From the NCBI GenBank assembly GCA_964639965.1, contig CAZXGI010000002.1, forward strand, positions 22,333-86,332: 64,000 bases of DNA, in the 5' to 3' direction. A model generated the notes under the pieces. It worked only from the letters and a program-made list of their open reading frames with translations, did not search any database and was not told where the DNA came from. The translations under genes were made by a program, and so were the position numbers. Below are positions 8,069 through 17,597 of this stretch, piece by piece (position 1 is the stretch's first letter; every line of letters begins with the position of its first letter). This DNA comes from TMED23 sp964639965 (GTDB lineage: Bacteria; Pseudomonadota; Alphaproteobacteria; Rhodospirillales; UBA2165).

Positions 8069-9487
8069 ATGCTGTTTTTGTGTTTCCTTTTATTTACAAT
8101 ATTTTCATTACTTTTAGAGCCAAGCGTTGGGCTTTGTGTAGAGAAACATTTGAACAATAGAAACCCTGTGGTTCAAGCCCCTTCTAAAAATTCTCTCGTT
8201 GGATTGAGCAACCTGGCTAAAACACTAGGACCGGTATTCGCTGCTAATGTGGAGCAAGAAGATTCTAGGAACAAAGGATTTGAAAACAAGAAACGTTTTA
8301 CGGCTCCTCCGCCCCGTCAAGTCGATCCGGGTGTTCCAAGGATAGCATTATTGTTACCTCTAACGGGCCAACACGCAAAACTTGGACATGCGATGTTGAA
8401 TGCTGCACAACTGGCCTTATTTCATTTTGCCGATAAACAATTTGAATTATTACCACATGATACAAGGGGAACCGAAAGCGGGGCTCTTGATGCTGTTTCG
8501 AGAGCAATTGGTGACGGCGCCTCGTTAATACTTGGACCGCTTTTTGCTGGCTCTGTTGCTGCTGTTGCGCCCGCTGCTAGAGCGGCAGGAGTAAAAATTA
8601 TTGCTTTTTCAAGTGATAGAAATGTTGCAGGTGATGGTGTTTTTACTATGGGGTTTTTACCGCGAGAGCAAGTGCGACGGGTTGTAAGTTATGCTATATC
8701 ACAGGGTGTTCGACGATTTGCTGTTTTGGCACCGAATAATGACTATGGTTTAACAATAGTGAACGCGCTCAGGCAAACTATTTATGAAAATGGCATGGAA
8801 TTGGTTCAGAAGGTTTTTTATGATGGGGAGGTTAGCAATTTTCATCCAATTATTAAGAAATTGGCTGATTATGAAAAACGTCGTCGGTTATTACTTGATG
8901 AACGTAGTCTTTTAAAAGCCCGCGATGATGAGGTGGCTAAATTAGCTCTTAAGCGTCTAGAAAACCTGCAAACTATGGGTGATGTTTCTTTTGAAGCGTT
9001 GTTGATAGCGGAAGGGGGTAAAGCTCTACAGTCTATTGCCGCGTTACTGCCTTATTATGATCTTGATCCTAAGAAAATAAGAATGCTCGGAACAAGTCAC
9101 TGGGATATTTCTGGAATTGGCTCAGAACCAGCGCTGGTTGGCGGTTGGTTTGCCGCCCCCCCATCAGAAGGTCGCCGCGAATTTACGAATCAATATACTT
9201 CAATTTATGGTGAACCGCCCCCCCGGTTAGCGACATTGGCATATGATGCGACAGCATTGTCTGCGGTTTTTACTCAAAGCGATCATGAGATATTAGGCGA
9301 GGCCCCTAGATCTTTTTATAAGCTTTCGACAATTGCGGTGCCGCACGGATTTAGGGGTCTAGATGGAATTTTTAGGTTTGTACCGGCTGGGTTTGTTGAA
9401 CGGGGACTTTCAGTATTTCAAGTAGGTAAACGTAAGAACAAAACAATTAGTCCCGCCCCGGAAAAATTTGAGGGGGGATTTCATTGA
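8069..9487 (+). CDS. Penicillin-binding protein activator, LppC/LpoA family
   Basis: A 472-residue protein with an N-terminal hydrophobic signal (residues 1-22) and a type-1 periplasmic-binding fold: RIALLLPLTGQHAKLG near residue 90, the DTRGTESGA strand, LILGPLFAGSV and LAPNNDYG. Proteins of this LppC/YraM family in Alphaproteobacteria lie next to rsmI, and LpoA activates PBP1A in gammaproteobacteria; the activator role here is by family. The signal ends in VGLCVE, so it is unclear whether Cys is lipidated because the lipobox is poor. The end converges on hemW, 7 bases apart. Confidence 0.88.
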   Translation: MLFLCFLLFTIFSLLLEPSVGLCVEKHLNNRNPVVQAPSKNSLVGLSNLAKTLGPVFAANVEQEDSRNKGFENKKRFTAPPPRQVDPGVPRIALLLPLTGQHAKLGHAMLNAAQLALFHFADKQFELLPHDTRGTESGALDAVSRAIGDGASLILGPLFAGSVAAVAPAARAAGVKIIAFSSDRNVAGDGVFTMGFLPREQVRRVVSYAISQGVRRFAVLAPNNDYGLTIVNALRQTIYENGMELVQKVFYDGEVSNFHPIIKKLADYEKRRRLLLDERSLLKARDDEVAKLALKRLENLQTMGDVSFEALLIAEGGKALQSIAALLPYYDLDPKKIRMLGTSHWDISGIGSEPALVGGWFAAPPSEGRREFTNQYTSIYGEPPPRLATLAYDATALSAVFTQSDHEILGEAPRSFYKLSTIAVPHGFRGLDGIFRFVPAGFVERGLSVFQVGKRKNKTISPAPEKFEGGFH

Positions 9488-9494
9488 AGGTCAA

Positions 9495-10640
9495 TCATGT
9501 TAATAAATATGAAAGAACGGCATTTAACCGCTGCCGACCTTCAATAGTAGCTTTTAAAAAACCATTATTTATTTTGAGATAACCCCGATTTATAAGAAAG
9601 TTGATTTTTTTCTGATCTAATATATTAATCAAATGTTTTCCCGTTAAAGAATTATAATAGTCTAATGAAATTCCCTTGATTAGACGCAGTCCCATTAAAA
9701 CCAGCTCATCATGACGTTCTTCATTGCTAAGTTTTGAACGTTTCTGCCCACCCGTATTTTTTGTTAATGCTAAGTTTAACCATCTTTCAGGATCTCGATA
9801 ATTATGCATCATTTCAGTTTTATTTGCTTTGGTTATCCTGCCATGCGCGCCAGGACCAATTCCCAGATAATCGCCTCCTTGCCAATAATTTAAATTGTGA
9901 ACACTTTCTTGACCCTTTTTCGCATGGTTTGAAATTTCATAGGCCGGTAAGGCCGCTTTATCCATGATTTCCTGAGTCAATTTGTATAAGTCGTAACCGA
10001 CTATCTGATTTGCTGCCGTGATACGTTTTTTATAAAACTCTGTGCCTGGTTCTATGGTCAATTGATATAATGAAATGTGTTCTCCGGCGATATTAGCGGC
10101 AGCAAGAAGCTCTTTTTTCCAAGTCGTTGCAGATTGATTAGGTAAAGCATATATTAAATCAAAAGAAAATCGAGGAAATATTTTTCTTGCAATTGTAATA
10201 GCATTCATAGCTTGATCTGCGTTATGCAGTCGCCCCAAAAACTTTAACGATTGGTTGTTAAAACTTTGAACGCCTATTGAGAGCCGATTAATTCCTGCCA
10301 AATTAAAATCTTTGAAAAGCTGTGATTCTGAAGAAGATGGATTAGCCTCTGCTGTGATTTCTACGTTTTTAGATAAGTTCCAAAGAATTTGAATTTCATC
10401 CAATATTTTTTCTATTATTATTGTTTTCATCAATGAAGGTGTTCCACCGCCAAAAAAAACACTTTTTATAACACGGTCAGATGTTTCATTGGCGTAATAT
10501 CTAAGTTCATTTAGGTAGGCTTTTAACCATTCTAAGTGGTCAATGTTCCCTTGAACGTGGCTGTTAAAATCACAATACGGGCATTTTTTTTCACAAAAAG
10601 GCCAATGAATATAAATCCCGAGTTCTTGTGAGCTATTCAA
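9495..10640 (-). CDS. hemW: Radical SAM heme chaperone HemW
   Basis: Coproporphyrinogen-dehydrogenase-like radical SAM protein, 381 residues, now regarded as a heme-transfer chaperone (HemW) rather than HemN. The CxxxCxxC cluster motif is Cys16, Cys20 and Cys23 (HWPFCEKKCPYCDF), followed by GGGTPSL at about 64-70 and SIGVQSFN. The HemN-specific fourth cysteine (CxxxCxxCxC) is absent, with Phe in its place, which supports HemW. The start is TTG at 10640, overlapping the rdgB stop by four bases (TTGA). Order rph-rdgB-hemW is a typical alphaproteobacterial operon. Confidence 0.95.
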   Translation of the reverse strand: MNSSQELGIYIHWPFCEKKCPYCDFNSHVQGNIDHLEWLKAYLNELRYYANETSDRVIKSVFFGGGTPSLMKTIIIEKILDEIQILWNLSKNVEITAEANPSSSESQLFKDFNLAGINRLSIGVQSFNNQSLKFLGRLHNADQAMNAITIARKIFPRFSFDLIYALPNQSATTWKKELLAAANIAGEHISLYQLTIEPGTEFYKKRITAANQIVGYDLYKLTQEIMDKAALPAYEISNHAKKGQESVHNLNYWQGGDYLGIGPGAHGRITKANKTEMMHNYRDPERWLNLALTKNTGGQKRSKLSNEERHDELVLMGLRLIKGISLDYYNSLTGKHLINILDQKKINFLINRGYLKINNGFLKATIEGRQRLNAVLSYLLT

Positions 10641-11257
10641 TTAAAACAACACTCTAAAAGCTTGTTAAAAGCGTCTGCCCGGTGACTTATTTGATGTTTT
10701 TCACTTGGACGCATTTCTCCAAAAGTCATTTTTTGGTTTTTCGGAATAAAAATTGGGTCGTATCCAAAACCTTTGTCTCCTTTAGGTGGAAAAGAAAGTG
10801 AACCATGTACATAACCTTCAAAACTGATCATAACCTCGTCGGGCCAACAGAGGCTTAGGGCACAAGTAAAAAATGCTTTTTGACCGTTAGGATTTAAACC
10901 TATTTTCTTAATGGAATCTTTGATTTTTCTAATTGCATAATCAAAATTATCATTTTGGCCTTTTCCATCTAATGTCCACCGAGCAGAATAGATCCCAGGT
11001 TTGCCACCAAGTATTGGAATTACTAGACCCGAGTCATCTGCAAGTGCAGGTAAGCCTGAAATTTTTGCTGATGCGATCGCTTTTATTTCGGCATTTTCAA
11101 CGAAAGTTTTACCATTTTCTTCAGGTATTGGGAGATCAAGTTGTCTTGCTGAAAGCGGGCTAACTCCATGTGGAACAAGTAATTTACTGATTTCACGTAC
11201 CTTTCCCTTGTTGTGGCTTGCGATAACAATTCTGTCTTCTATGAATCTTCGTGGCAT
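10637..11257 (-). CDS. rdgB: Non-canonical purine NTP pyrophosphatase RdgB/HAM1
   Basis: Hydrolyses dITP, dXTP and ITP to monophosphates, keeping deaminated purines out of nucleic acid. The 206-residue protein has the family motifs ASHNKGKVREI (residues 13-23), ADDSGL (about 73-78), and the GFGYDPIF and SHRADAF nucleotide-binding segments. It follows rph on the minus strand after 54 bases and overlaps hemW by four bases, so it is likely co-transcribed with both. Confidence 0.97.
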   Translation of the reverse strand: MPRRFIEDRIVIASHNKGKVREISKLLVPHGVSPLSARQLDLPIPEENGKTFVENAEIKAIASAKISGLPALADDSGLVIPILGGKPGIYSARWTLDGKGQNDNFDYAIRKIKDSIKKIGLNPNGQKAFFTCALSLCWPDEVMISFEGYVHGSLSFPPKGDKGFGYDPIFIPKNQKMTFGEMRPSEKHQISHRADAFNKLLECCFN

Positions 11258-11311
11258 TTTAAAACCTTTATACGGAATTGTTTTAACCCATTAGTGACTT
11301 AGAGGCACAGG

Positions 11312-12028
11312 CTATAGTTCAAGGGTAGTTTTTTGGACGAGAATTAATTCTGATATACCTTTTTTTGCAAGTCTAAGCATGTCCATAAAGTGAGATTCGG
11401 AAAAAGGCGTATCTTCAGCTGTTCCTTGAACTTCAATAATATCGTGATTTTCGGTTAATATAAAGTTGGTATCTGCTTGTGCTGTGCTATCTTCTGGGTA
11501 ATCCAGATCTAATACCGGTGTGTTATCAAAAATTCCGCACGAAATTGCTGCCATATGTTCTTGCAACGGAATAACGTCTAGCAAGCCAAGCTTTACTAAC
11601 TTTTGGCAAGCTAGGTAAAGGGCAACATATCCTCCAGTAATTGATGCTGTGCGAGTCCCGCCATCTGCTTGAATAACGTCGCAATCTATCTTGATTTGTA
11701 TTTCCCCCAAAGCTTTAAGATCAGTTGCGGCTCGAAGAGATCGCCCAATAAGCCGTTGGATTTCATGAGTGCGCCCACTTTGTCCACCACGTGCGGCCTC
11801 TCGATTTGAGCGAGAAGTAGTTGATCTGGGTAGCATTCCATATTCAGCGGTAACCCACCCATGCCCCGCTTCTCGCAACCACGGTGGTAGTCGCTCTTCA
11901 ACGGATGCCGTGCAAATGACATGTGTGTCTCCAAGTTTTATTAAACAAGAACCTTCTGCATGTTTGTTTACATTTGATATAATTGCAACGTTTCGCATTT
12001 GATCGGGATTTCTGCCGGACGGGCGCAT
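11312..12028 (-). CDS. rph: Ribonuclease PH
   Basis: Phosphorolytic 3'-5' exoribonuclease trimming tRNA 3' ends. The 238-residue length is standard. The RPSGRNPDQMR start, EYGMLPRST, RLIGRSLRA and DCDVIQADGGTRTASITG blocks are all intact, the latter carrying the catalytic Asp and phosphate-binding residues. It is the first gene of the minus-strand rph-rdgB-hemW unit and is divergent from hrcA across 176 bases, the conserved rph | hrcA arrangement of many alphaproteobacteria. Confidence 0.97.
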   Translation of the reverse strand: MRPSGRNPDQMRNVAIISNVNKHAEGSCLIKLGDTHVICTASVEERLPPWLREAGHGWVTAEYGMLPRSTTSRSNREAARGGQSGRTHEIQRLIGRSLRAATDLKALGEIQIKIDCDVIQADGGTRTASITGGYVALYLACQKLVKLGLLDVIPLQEHMAAISCGIFDNTPVLDLDYPEDSTAQADTNFILTENHDIIEVQGTAEDTPFSESHFMDMLRLAKKGISELILVQKTTLEL

Positions 12029-12204
12029 AATTATATTTCCTTTTTATGATACTTTTTGTTGATATAACAAATGTTCAAGTATCGCAACGGTTCGAAGAAT
12101 ATTGTGGTCAACTATATAAATAATTTTTGTTATTTAAACTGTTACCGTTGACGTGAAGGAAAGCCATACCTACATTTCTGCCATCTTTTTTATGAGATGA
12201 AAAT

Positions 12205-13269
12205 ATGGATTCAAAAAAAACCGTTATCTCGGAGTTAAGTGATCGCTCAAGAGAAATTTTTATGAAAATCGTCGAATCTTATGTTGAGACCGGCGATCCA
12301 ATTGGCTCGCGTTCGCTATCTGAGCAATTATCAACCAACCTCTCTCCCGCGACCATACGAAATATAATGGCGGATCTTGAGAATAATGGATTATTATTCG
12401 CCCCTCATATTTCCGCGGGCCGTCTGCCAACAGACCTAGGCCTTAAAATATTTGTCGATGGGCTTTTGGAAATTGGTAATCTTTCACCCAATGAAAGAAG
12501 TAATCTTGAAAGCCGGTTGGCGGGAACCGGTAAAAGTGTTGAAGCCATGTTGGAAGAAGCTGGAAAAACGTTATCCGGACTTTCTAACTGTGCTGGTTTG
12601 GTTTTGGCTCCGACTACTGAGTCACCGCTCAAACACATAGAATTTATTAACCTTAGCCCAGGCAGAGCTTTAGTTGTTTTAGTTACAGCCGAAGGTGTTG
12701 TGGAAAACCGTATACTTGAAGTGCCAAGTGATATACCAGCGTTTGTTTTTACGGAAGCCACAAACTATTTGAATGCGCGACTTGTGGGCCATACACTAAA
12801 TGAGGCACGTTCACTAATTCATTCTGAAATTATTGAAAGCCGTGTTCAGTTAGATAAGCTATCAGCTAAAGTTGTGGAAACCGGTCTTGCTACTTGGGCT
12901 GGGGATAAAAACACTCAGACAACATTAGGCACGCTTATTATAAGTGGCCAGGTAAACTTATTAGATGACGTTAACGCTATTGCTGACTTGGAATCGATTC
13001 GCAGGTTGTTTGCAGCGCTAGAAACTGATGAGACGATGCTTAGGTTGCTTGATTTAGCAGATAGTGCGGAGGGTGTTCAAATTTTTATTGGAGCAGACAA
13101 CGAGTTGTTTGATCTGTCGGGTTGTTCGTTTATTGTTGCACCGTATCACTCAAGTTCAAGTCAGTTTATTGGCGCTATTGGTATAATCGGACCAACTCGA
13201 ATGAATTATGCCCGTATTATTCCCATGGTTGATTATACGGCTAAACTAATCGGCAAATTAATTGGTTAA
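12205..13269 (+). CDS. hrcA: Heat-inducible transcription repressor HrcA
   Basis: A 354-residue HrcA: an N-terminal winged helix (residues about 10-80, with YVETGDPIGSRSL and SPATIRNIMADLE), a dimerisation domain and a GAF-like C-terminal domain ending MNYARIIPMVDYTAKLIGK. The family represses chaperone genes by binding the CIRCE inverted repeat TTAGCACTC-N9-GAGTGCTAA. I find no CIRCE sequence upstream of hrcA, grpE, dnaK or dnaJ here, so its target, probably groESL, lies outside the window. The gene starts 176 bases from divergent rph and precedes grpE by 55 bases. Confidence 0.96.
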   Translation: MDSKKTVISELSDRSREIFMKIVESYVETGDPIGSRSLSEQLSTNLSPATIRNIMADLENNGLLFAPHISAGRLPTDLGLKIFVDGLLEIGNLSPNERSNLESRLAGTGKSVEAMLEEAGKTLSGLSNCAGLVLAPTTESPLKHIEFINLSPGRALVVLVTAEGVVENRILEVPSDIPAFVFTEATNYLNARLVGHTLNEARSLIHSEIIESRVQLDKLSAKVVETGLATWAGDKNTQTTLGTLIISGQVNLLDDVNAIADLESIRRLFAALETDETMLRLLDLADSAEGVQIFIGADNELFDLSGCSFIVAPYHSSSSQFIGAIGIIGPTRMNYARIIPMVDYTAKLIGKLIG

Positions 13270-13324
13270 TTAATGAGGATAAATTTTTTTAGGCTTATAA
13301 AATAAAGAAGGAATATTATTTAAT

Positions 13325-14143
13325 ATGAGTATTGGGAATCAAGATGACAAAAAGGGTTCGAATAAAGAGCCCTTGGATAACAGTTCAGACGAGCGTGAAA
13401 ATGATGATGTCTCGGAAAAAGAGTTTTTGGAAGATGATGACGATAACGAGTTGGATAAAGAAGAGCAGGAATCGGCCGATGCGGATTGTGACGAAGAAGA
13501 GGATGCAACTTCAGAGGAAACGACACCAACTTATGAGGAGCTTCAGTCTGAAGTCGCCGCTCTCAAAGACCAGCTTTTGAGGTCATTGGCGGAAGGTGAA
13601 AATATCCGCCGTAGGACGGAACGGGAAAAAGCCGATCAATCTAAATATGCAATAACAAATTTTGCTCGTGAAATTATTTCTGTTGCAGATAATTTAACAC
13701 GCGCTCTAGAGAGTGTTAGCGAGGATGTTAGGGCTGAAAATGAAGAGCTTGGAAATGTTTGTGTGGGCATTGAAATGACTGATAAGGAACTAACAAATAC
13801 ATTTGAACAGTTTAATATTAAGCCAATCAATTCGGTAGGGCAAAAGTTTGATCATAACATTCATCAAGCGATGTTCGAAGTTGATGACCCTAATCAGCCT
13901 GCTGGCATGGTGGTTCAGGAGATTCAGAGAGGTTATGTTTTGCATGACCGTTTGTTACGTCCGGCTATGGTTGGGGTTTCAAAAGGAGGACCAAAACTTG
14001 AAGCTGCAGGAAAAGATTCATCTATTTCTGAAAGCCCTAAAGACAAGGCAGCAAACGACAGCTCTTCCGCGTATGAGAAACAGTCTGAAGCAGCAAATCA
14101 GGTTGCTGAAGGAAATAGTAATCAGTTAGATAAAGAGCTTTGA
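13325..14143 (+). CDS. grpE: Nucleotide exchange factor GrpE
   Basis: Co-chaperone that releases ADP from DnaK. At 272 residues it is longer than the usual 190-210: a very acidic, low-complexity N-terminal tail (about residues 7-70), the coiled-coil helix (about 70-140, LRSLAEGENIRRRTEREK), the beta domain with KFDHNIHQAMFEV and the GYVLHDRLLRPAMVGVSK signature near 200-220, and a polar Ser/Ala/Lys-rich C-terminal extension of about 50 residues. Both tails appear disordered. It sits between hrcA and dnaK; 210 bases separate it from dnaK, allowing a separate dnaK promoter. Confidence 0.96.
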   Translation: MSIGNQDDKKGSNKEPLDNSSDERENDDVSEKEFLEDDDDNELDKEEQESADADCDEEEDATSEETTPTYEELQSEVAALKDQLLRSLAEGENIRRRTEREKADQSKYAITNFAREIISVADNLTRALESVSEDVRAENEELGNVCVGIEMTDKELTNTFEQFNIKPINSVGQKFDHNIHQAMFEVDDPNQPAGMVVQEIQRGYVLHDRLLRPAMVGVSKGGPKLEAAGKDSSISESPKDKAANDSSSAYEKQSEAANQVAEGNSNQLDKEL

Positions 14144-14353
14144 TGATTGTTTGAATGTAAGAAAAATAATGCTGATGAGCGGTTGCGGCCAAACAGGTGG
14201 TGGCCTATATAACAGCTAGAATTTAAATATGATAAAACTAATTTTTAATTTTTATCAAATTAAAACAATAGTTTAACCTTTGAGTTGGTTTAATTAGCGG
14301 CTAATGTAAAAAGGGCTGTGGGCGTTTAGTGTTAGCTTGAGAGGAAGTAAAAT

Positions 14354-16339
14354 ATGAGTAAGGTAATTGGAATTGACCTAGGCACGACTAATTCTTGTAT
14401 AGCTTTAATGGAGGGAAAAGATGCCAAGGTAATTGAAAATTCGGAAGGCACGCGCACAACTCCATCTATGGTTGCATTCTCAGAAGACGGTGAGCGTTTG
14501 GTTGGGCAGCCGGCAAAACGTCAAGGCGTTACCAATCCAGAAAACACACTTTTTGCTATTAAACGCTTGATCGGACGTAGATTTGACGACCCTTTGACTG
14601 AGAAAGATAAGGAACTTGTACCGTACCATATTATATCCGGGGATAATGGTGATGCATGGGTTGAGTCGGAAGGTGAAAAATATAGCCCCAGTCAAATTAG
14701 TGCATTTATTTTGCAAAAAATGAAAGAAACTGCAGAGAGTTATTTGGGCGAAGACGTTGAGCAAGCTGTAATTACTGTGCCAGCATATTTTAATGATTCT
14801 CAGCGCCAAGCAACTAAAGACGCTGGAAAAATAGCAGGCTTAGAGGTGCTTAGGATTATTAATGAGCCGACGGCGGCAGCTTTGGCTTATGGTTTGGACA
14901 AGAATGAAAGTGGCACAATTGTTGTTTATGATCTAGGCGGTGGCACATTTGATGTGTCTGTTCTGGAGATAGGCGACGGTGTTTTTGAGGTTAAGTCGAC
15001 TAATGGTGATACGTTTTTAGGCGGAGAAGATTTTGATCAGTGTATTATAGATTATTTGGCTGATGAGTTTAAGAAAGAGCAAGGTGTGGATTTACGTGAA
15101 GATCGTCTGGCGTTGCAACGGTTAAAAGAAGGTGCAGAAAAAGCTAAGGTTGAGCTTTCTAGTTCGGTGCAGACTGAGGTTAATTTGCCATTTATAACAG
15201 CGGATCAAACAGGTCCTAAACATTTGAATATCAAATTAACGAGGGCTAAGCTTGAAGCTCTTGTAGAAAAGTTGATTGAACGAACAATCGAACCATGTAA
15301 AGCGGCGTTGAAAGATGCTGGTATAACAGCAGGTGAAATTGATGAGGTAATTTTGGTGGGTGGAATGACTCGCATGCCTAAAGTTCAAGAAATTGTTCAG
15401 GATTTTTTTGGTAAAGAACCCAATAAGGGAGTAAATCCGGACGAGGTTGTGGCACTGGGTGCTGCAATTCAGGGTGGTGTATTGCAGGGTGATGTCAAAG
15501 ATGTGCTTTTACTCGATGTGACACCCTTATCTTTGGGGATTGAAACTTTGGGCGGGGTGTTCACGCGGCTCATTGATCGCAACACGACGATTCCAACTAG
15601 AAAAAGCCAAGTTTTTTCAACGGCTGAGGATAATCAGGGGGCTGTGACCATTAGGGTTTTTCAGGGAGAGCGTGAGATGGCAGCTGATAACAAGTTGCTT
15701 GGTCAATTTGATTTGGTTGGTATTCCGCCGAGCCCTCGTGGAATGCCCCAAATTGAAGTTACTTTTGATATTGATGCCAACGGAATTGTAAATGTTTCAG
15801 CAAAAGACAAGGCCACGGGCAAAGAACAACAAATTCGTATTCAAGCATCAGGTGGACTATCTGATGCAGATATAGAACAAATGGTTCAGGATGCTGAGGC
15901 ACACGCAGATGATGATAAGGAGCGGAAAGAATTAGTTGAAGCACGCAATCATGCTGACTCATTAATTCATTCAACCGAGAAAAATCTCAATGATTATGGG
16001 GATAAGATTTCCGATGAAGAACGGGGTGAAATCGAGACATCTGTTGCTTCTCTAAAAGAGATTCTTGCGAATGAAGAAGCTAAACCCGAAGAACTGAAGG
16101 AAAAATCTGATGCCTTAATGGAGGTATCGATGAAACTTGGAGAGGCTATGTATAAAGAAAGCCAAGAGGCGGGGGGTGAAATGCCAGATGGCTTTGATGC
16201 AGAGACCAATCCGAATGAGCAAAACTCTAGTGCCTCTGATGAAACAATTGTTGACGCAGAATTTGAAGAGGTGGATGCTGACAGCAAAGACAGCAAAGAC
16301 AGCAAAGACAGCAAAGACAGCAAAGACAAAGATGATTAA
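14354..16339 (+). CDS. dnaK: Molecular chaperone DnaK (Hsp70)
   Basis: Hsp70 ATPase of 661 residues. The actin-like nucleotide domain opens with GIDLGTTNSC and has the phosphate-2 motif YDLGGGTFDVSVLEIGDG and the adenosine motif LVGGMTRMPKVQ. The linker DVLLLDVTPLSLGIETLGG and substrate-binding domain follow, then the helical lid. The C-terminal tail is unusual: an acidic segment leads into five DSK tripeptides and DKDD, encoded by a 9-bp tandem repeat, replacing the EEVDxxKK-type end common in proteobacteria (a related EEVDAD precedes it). Start ATG has GAGAGGAAG upstream. No obvious sigma32-type promoter was seen in the 210 bases before it. Confidence 0.98.
   Translation: MSKVIGIDLGTTNSCIALMEGKDAKVIENSEGTRTTPSMVAFSEDGERLVGQPAKRQGVTNPENTLFAIKRLIGRRFDDPLTEKDKELVPYHIISGDNGDAWVESEGEKYSPSQISAFILQKMKETAESYLGEDVEQAVITVPAYFNDSQRQATKDAGKIAGLEVLRIINEPTAAALAYGLDKNESGTIVVYDLGGGTFDVSVLEIGDGVFEVKSTNGDTFLGGEDFDQCIIDYLADEFKKEQGVDLREDRLALQRLKEGAEKAKVELSSSVQTEVNLPFITADQTGPKHLNIKLTRAKLEALVEKLIERTIEPCKAALKDAGITAGEIDEVILVGGMTRMPKVQEIVQDFFGKEPNKGVNPDEVVALGAAIQGGVLQGDVKDVLLLDVTPLSLGIETLGGVFTRLIDRNTTIPTRKSQVFSTAEDNQGAVTIRVFQGEREMAADNKLLGQFDLVGIPPSPRGMPQIEVTFDIDANGIVNVSAKDKATGKEQQIRIQASGGLSDADIEQMVQDAEAHADDDKERKELVEARNHADSLIHSTEKNLNDYGDKISDEERGEIETSVASLKEILANEEAKPEELKEKSDALMEVSMKLGEAMYKESQEAGGEMPDGFDAETNPNEQNSSASDETIVDAEFEEVDADSKDSKDSKDSKDSKDKDD
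16280..16324 (+). repeat. Five perfect 9-bp tandem repeats in the dnaK 3' end
   Basis: The unit GACAGCAAA occurs five times without interruption, reading Asp-Ser-Lys in frame, and is followed by GACAAAGATGAT (Asp-Lys-Asp-Asp) and the stop. Identical codons in every copy indicate recent slippage expansion rather than selection on protein sequence alone. Confidence 0.97.
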
Positions 16340-16444
16340 GCTGCTAACCTAATTAAAGTCGACAAAGACTGGGAAATTAATAATATAGTGGGAATTTTAT
16401 TGTTCTGTTGCGTAGCAACCTTTAATTGCACATAAGGTGGGTCA

Positions 16445-17572
16445 ATGGCTAAGAAAGATTATTATGCAACACTCGGCATTGATCAAAATGCTTCACAAGA
16501 TGATATAAAAAGAGCATATAGAAAAATGGCGATGAAGTATCATCCTGATCGAAATGCCGATAACCCCGAAGCTGAAAAACGATTTAAAGAAGTAAACGAA
16601 GCCAATGATGTGTTGTTTGATGAAGAAAAACGCGCAGCTTACGATCGTTTTGGTCATGCAGCCTTTGAACAAGGCGGTCAAGGAGGTGGCGGGTTTAGTG
16701 GTTCAGGTTTCAGCGATATTTTTGAAGATATGTTCGGTGATTTTATGGGCGGCGGAAGCAGAGGAGAAAAACCAAACTCCGGTCGTGGTTCTGATCTGCG
16801 CTACAATATGGAAATCAATGTTACCAAAGCATTTACAGGTGATAAAACTAATATCCGTGTGCCAACATCGGTTGCTTGTGGTGATTGTAGTGGAATTGGT
16901 ACTAAAAAAGGTGTGGCACCTGATACTTGTCCAACCTGCAATGGCCATGGGAAGGTAAGGGCCCAGCAAGGTTTTTTTACGATTGAACGAGCTTGCTCAA
17001 CATGTAGGGGTGCTGGTAAGTTCATTAAGGATCCTTGTTCAGGTTGTGGAGGGTCTGGTCGAGTTCACCAGGAAAAAACTTTATCAGTTACAATTCCGCC
17101 CGGTGTTGAAGATGGCACGCGTATTCGGCTTTCAGGTGAAGGCGAAGCAGGTCTTAATGGGGCACCATCAGGGGATTTGTATATTTTTGTAACAGTATCC
17201 CAGCACCATATTTTTCAACGGGACGGTGCAAATATTTATTGTACTGTTCCTATTCCCGTTACAACAGCAGCTCTTGGGGGTCATATTGAGGTGCCAACGG
17301 TTGACGGTGCACGTGCTAGGATAACAATACCTACGGGGACGCAATCTGGTCATCAGTTTCGCCTTAAAGGCAAAGGCATGTCTGTTCTCCGGTCGAAAGA
17401 ACGTGGAGACATGTTTGTTCAGGCTTCCATTGAAACGCCTGTCAATTTAACCAAAAAGCAAAAAGAATTGTTAAAAGAATTTGAATTTGAAGGTGGTTCT
17501 AAACAGAACAACCCGAAATCTGAAGGCTTTTTTACAAAAGTTAAAGATCTATGGGAAGATTTAAAAGATTAA
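16445..17572 (+). CDS. dnaJ: Chaperone protein DnaJ (Hsp40)
   Basis: Class I J-protein, 375 residues. Order: J domain (about 5-70) with HPD at 33-35; Gly/Phe-rich region (about 75-110); zinc domain with four CxxCxGxG repeats (CGDCSGIG, CPTCNGHG, CSTCRGAG, CSGCGGSG); then the two substrate-binding beta domains (from about residue 215) and a short lysine-rich end. It delivers substrates to DnaK and stimulates its ATPase. It lies 105 bases after dnaK in the same direction and 25 bases before dapB. TAAGGTGGG before the ATG is the ribosome binding site. Confidence 0.98.
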   Translation: MAKKDYYATLGIDQNASQDDIKRAYRKMAMKYHPDRNADNPEAEKRFKEVNEANDVLFDEEKRAAYDRFGHAAFEQGGQGGGGFSGSGFSDIFEDMFGDFMGGGSRGEKPNSGRGSDLRYNMEINVTKAFTGDKTNIRVPTSVACGDCSGIGTKKGVAPDTCPTCNGHGKVRAQQGFFTIERACSTCRGAGKFIKDPCSGCGGSGRVHQEKTLSVTIPPGVEDGTRIRLSGEGEAGLNGAPSGDLYIFVTVSQHHIFQRDGANIYCTVPIPVTTAALGGHIEVPTVDGARARITIPTGTQSGHQFRLKGKGMSVLRSKERGDMFVQASIETPVNLTKKQKELLKEFEFEGGSKQNNPKSEGFFTKVKDLWEDLKD

Positions 17573-17597
17573 AGGACTTCTACTAGGGGGCATAAAC

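Noticed and set aside
16405..16425. GTTGC-GTA-GCAAC stem upstream of dnaJ
   Set aside because: Five-base stem with a 3-base loop and no T run; insufficient for a terminator or thermosensor call.
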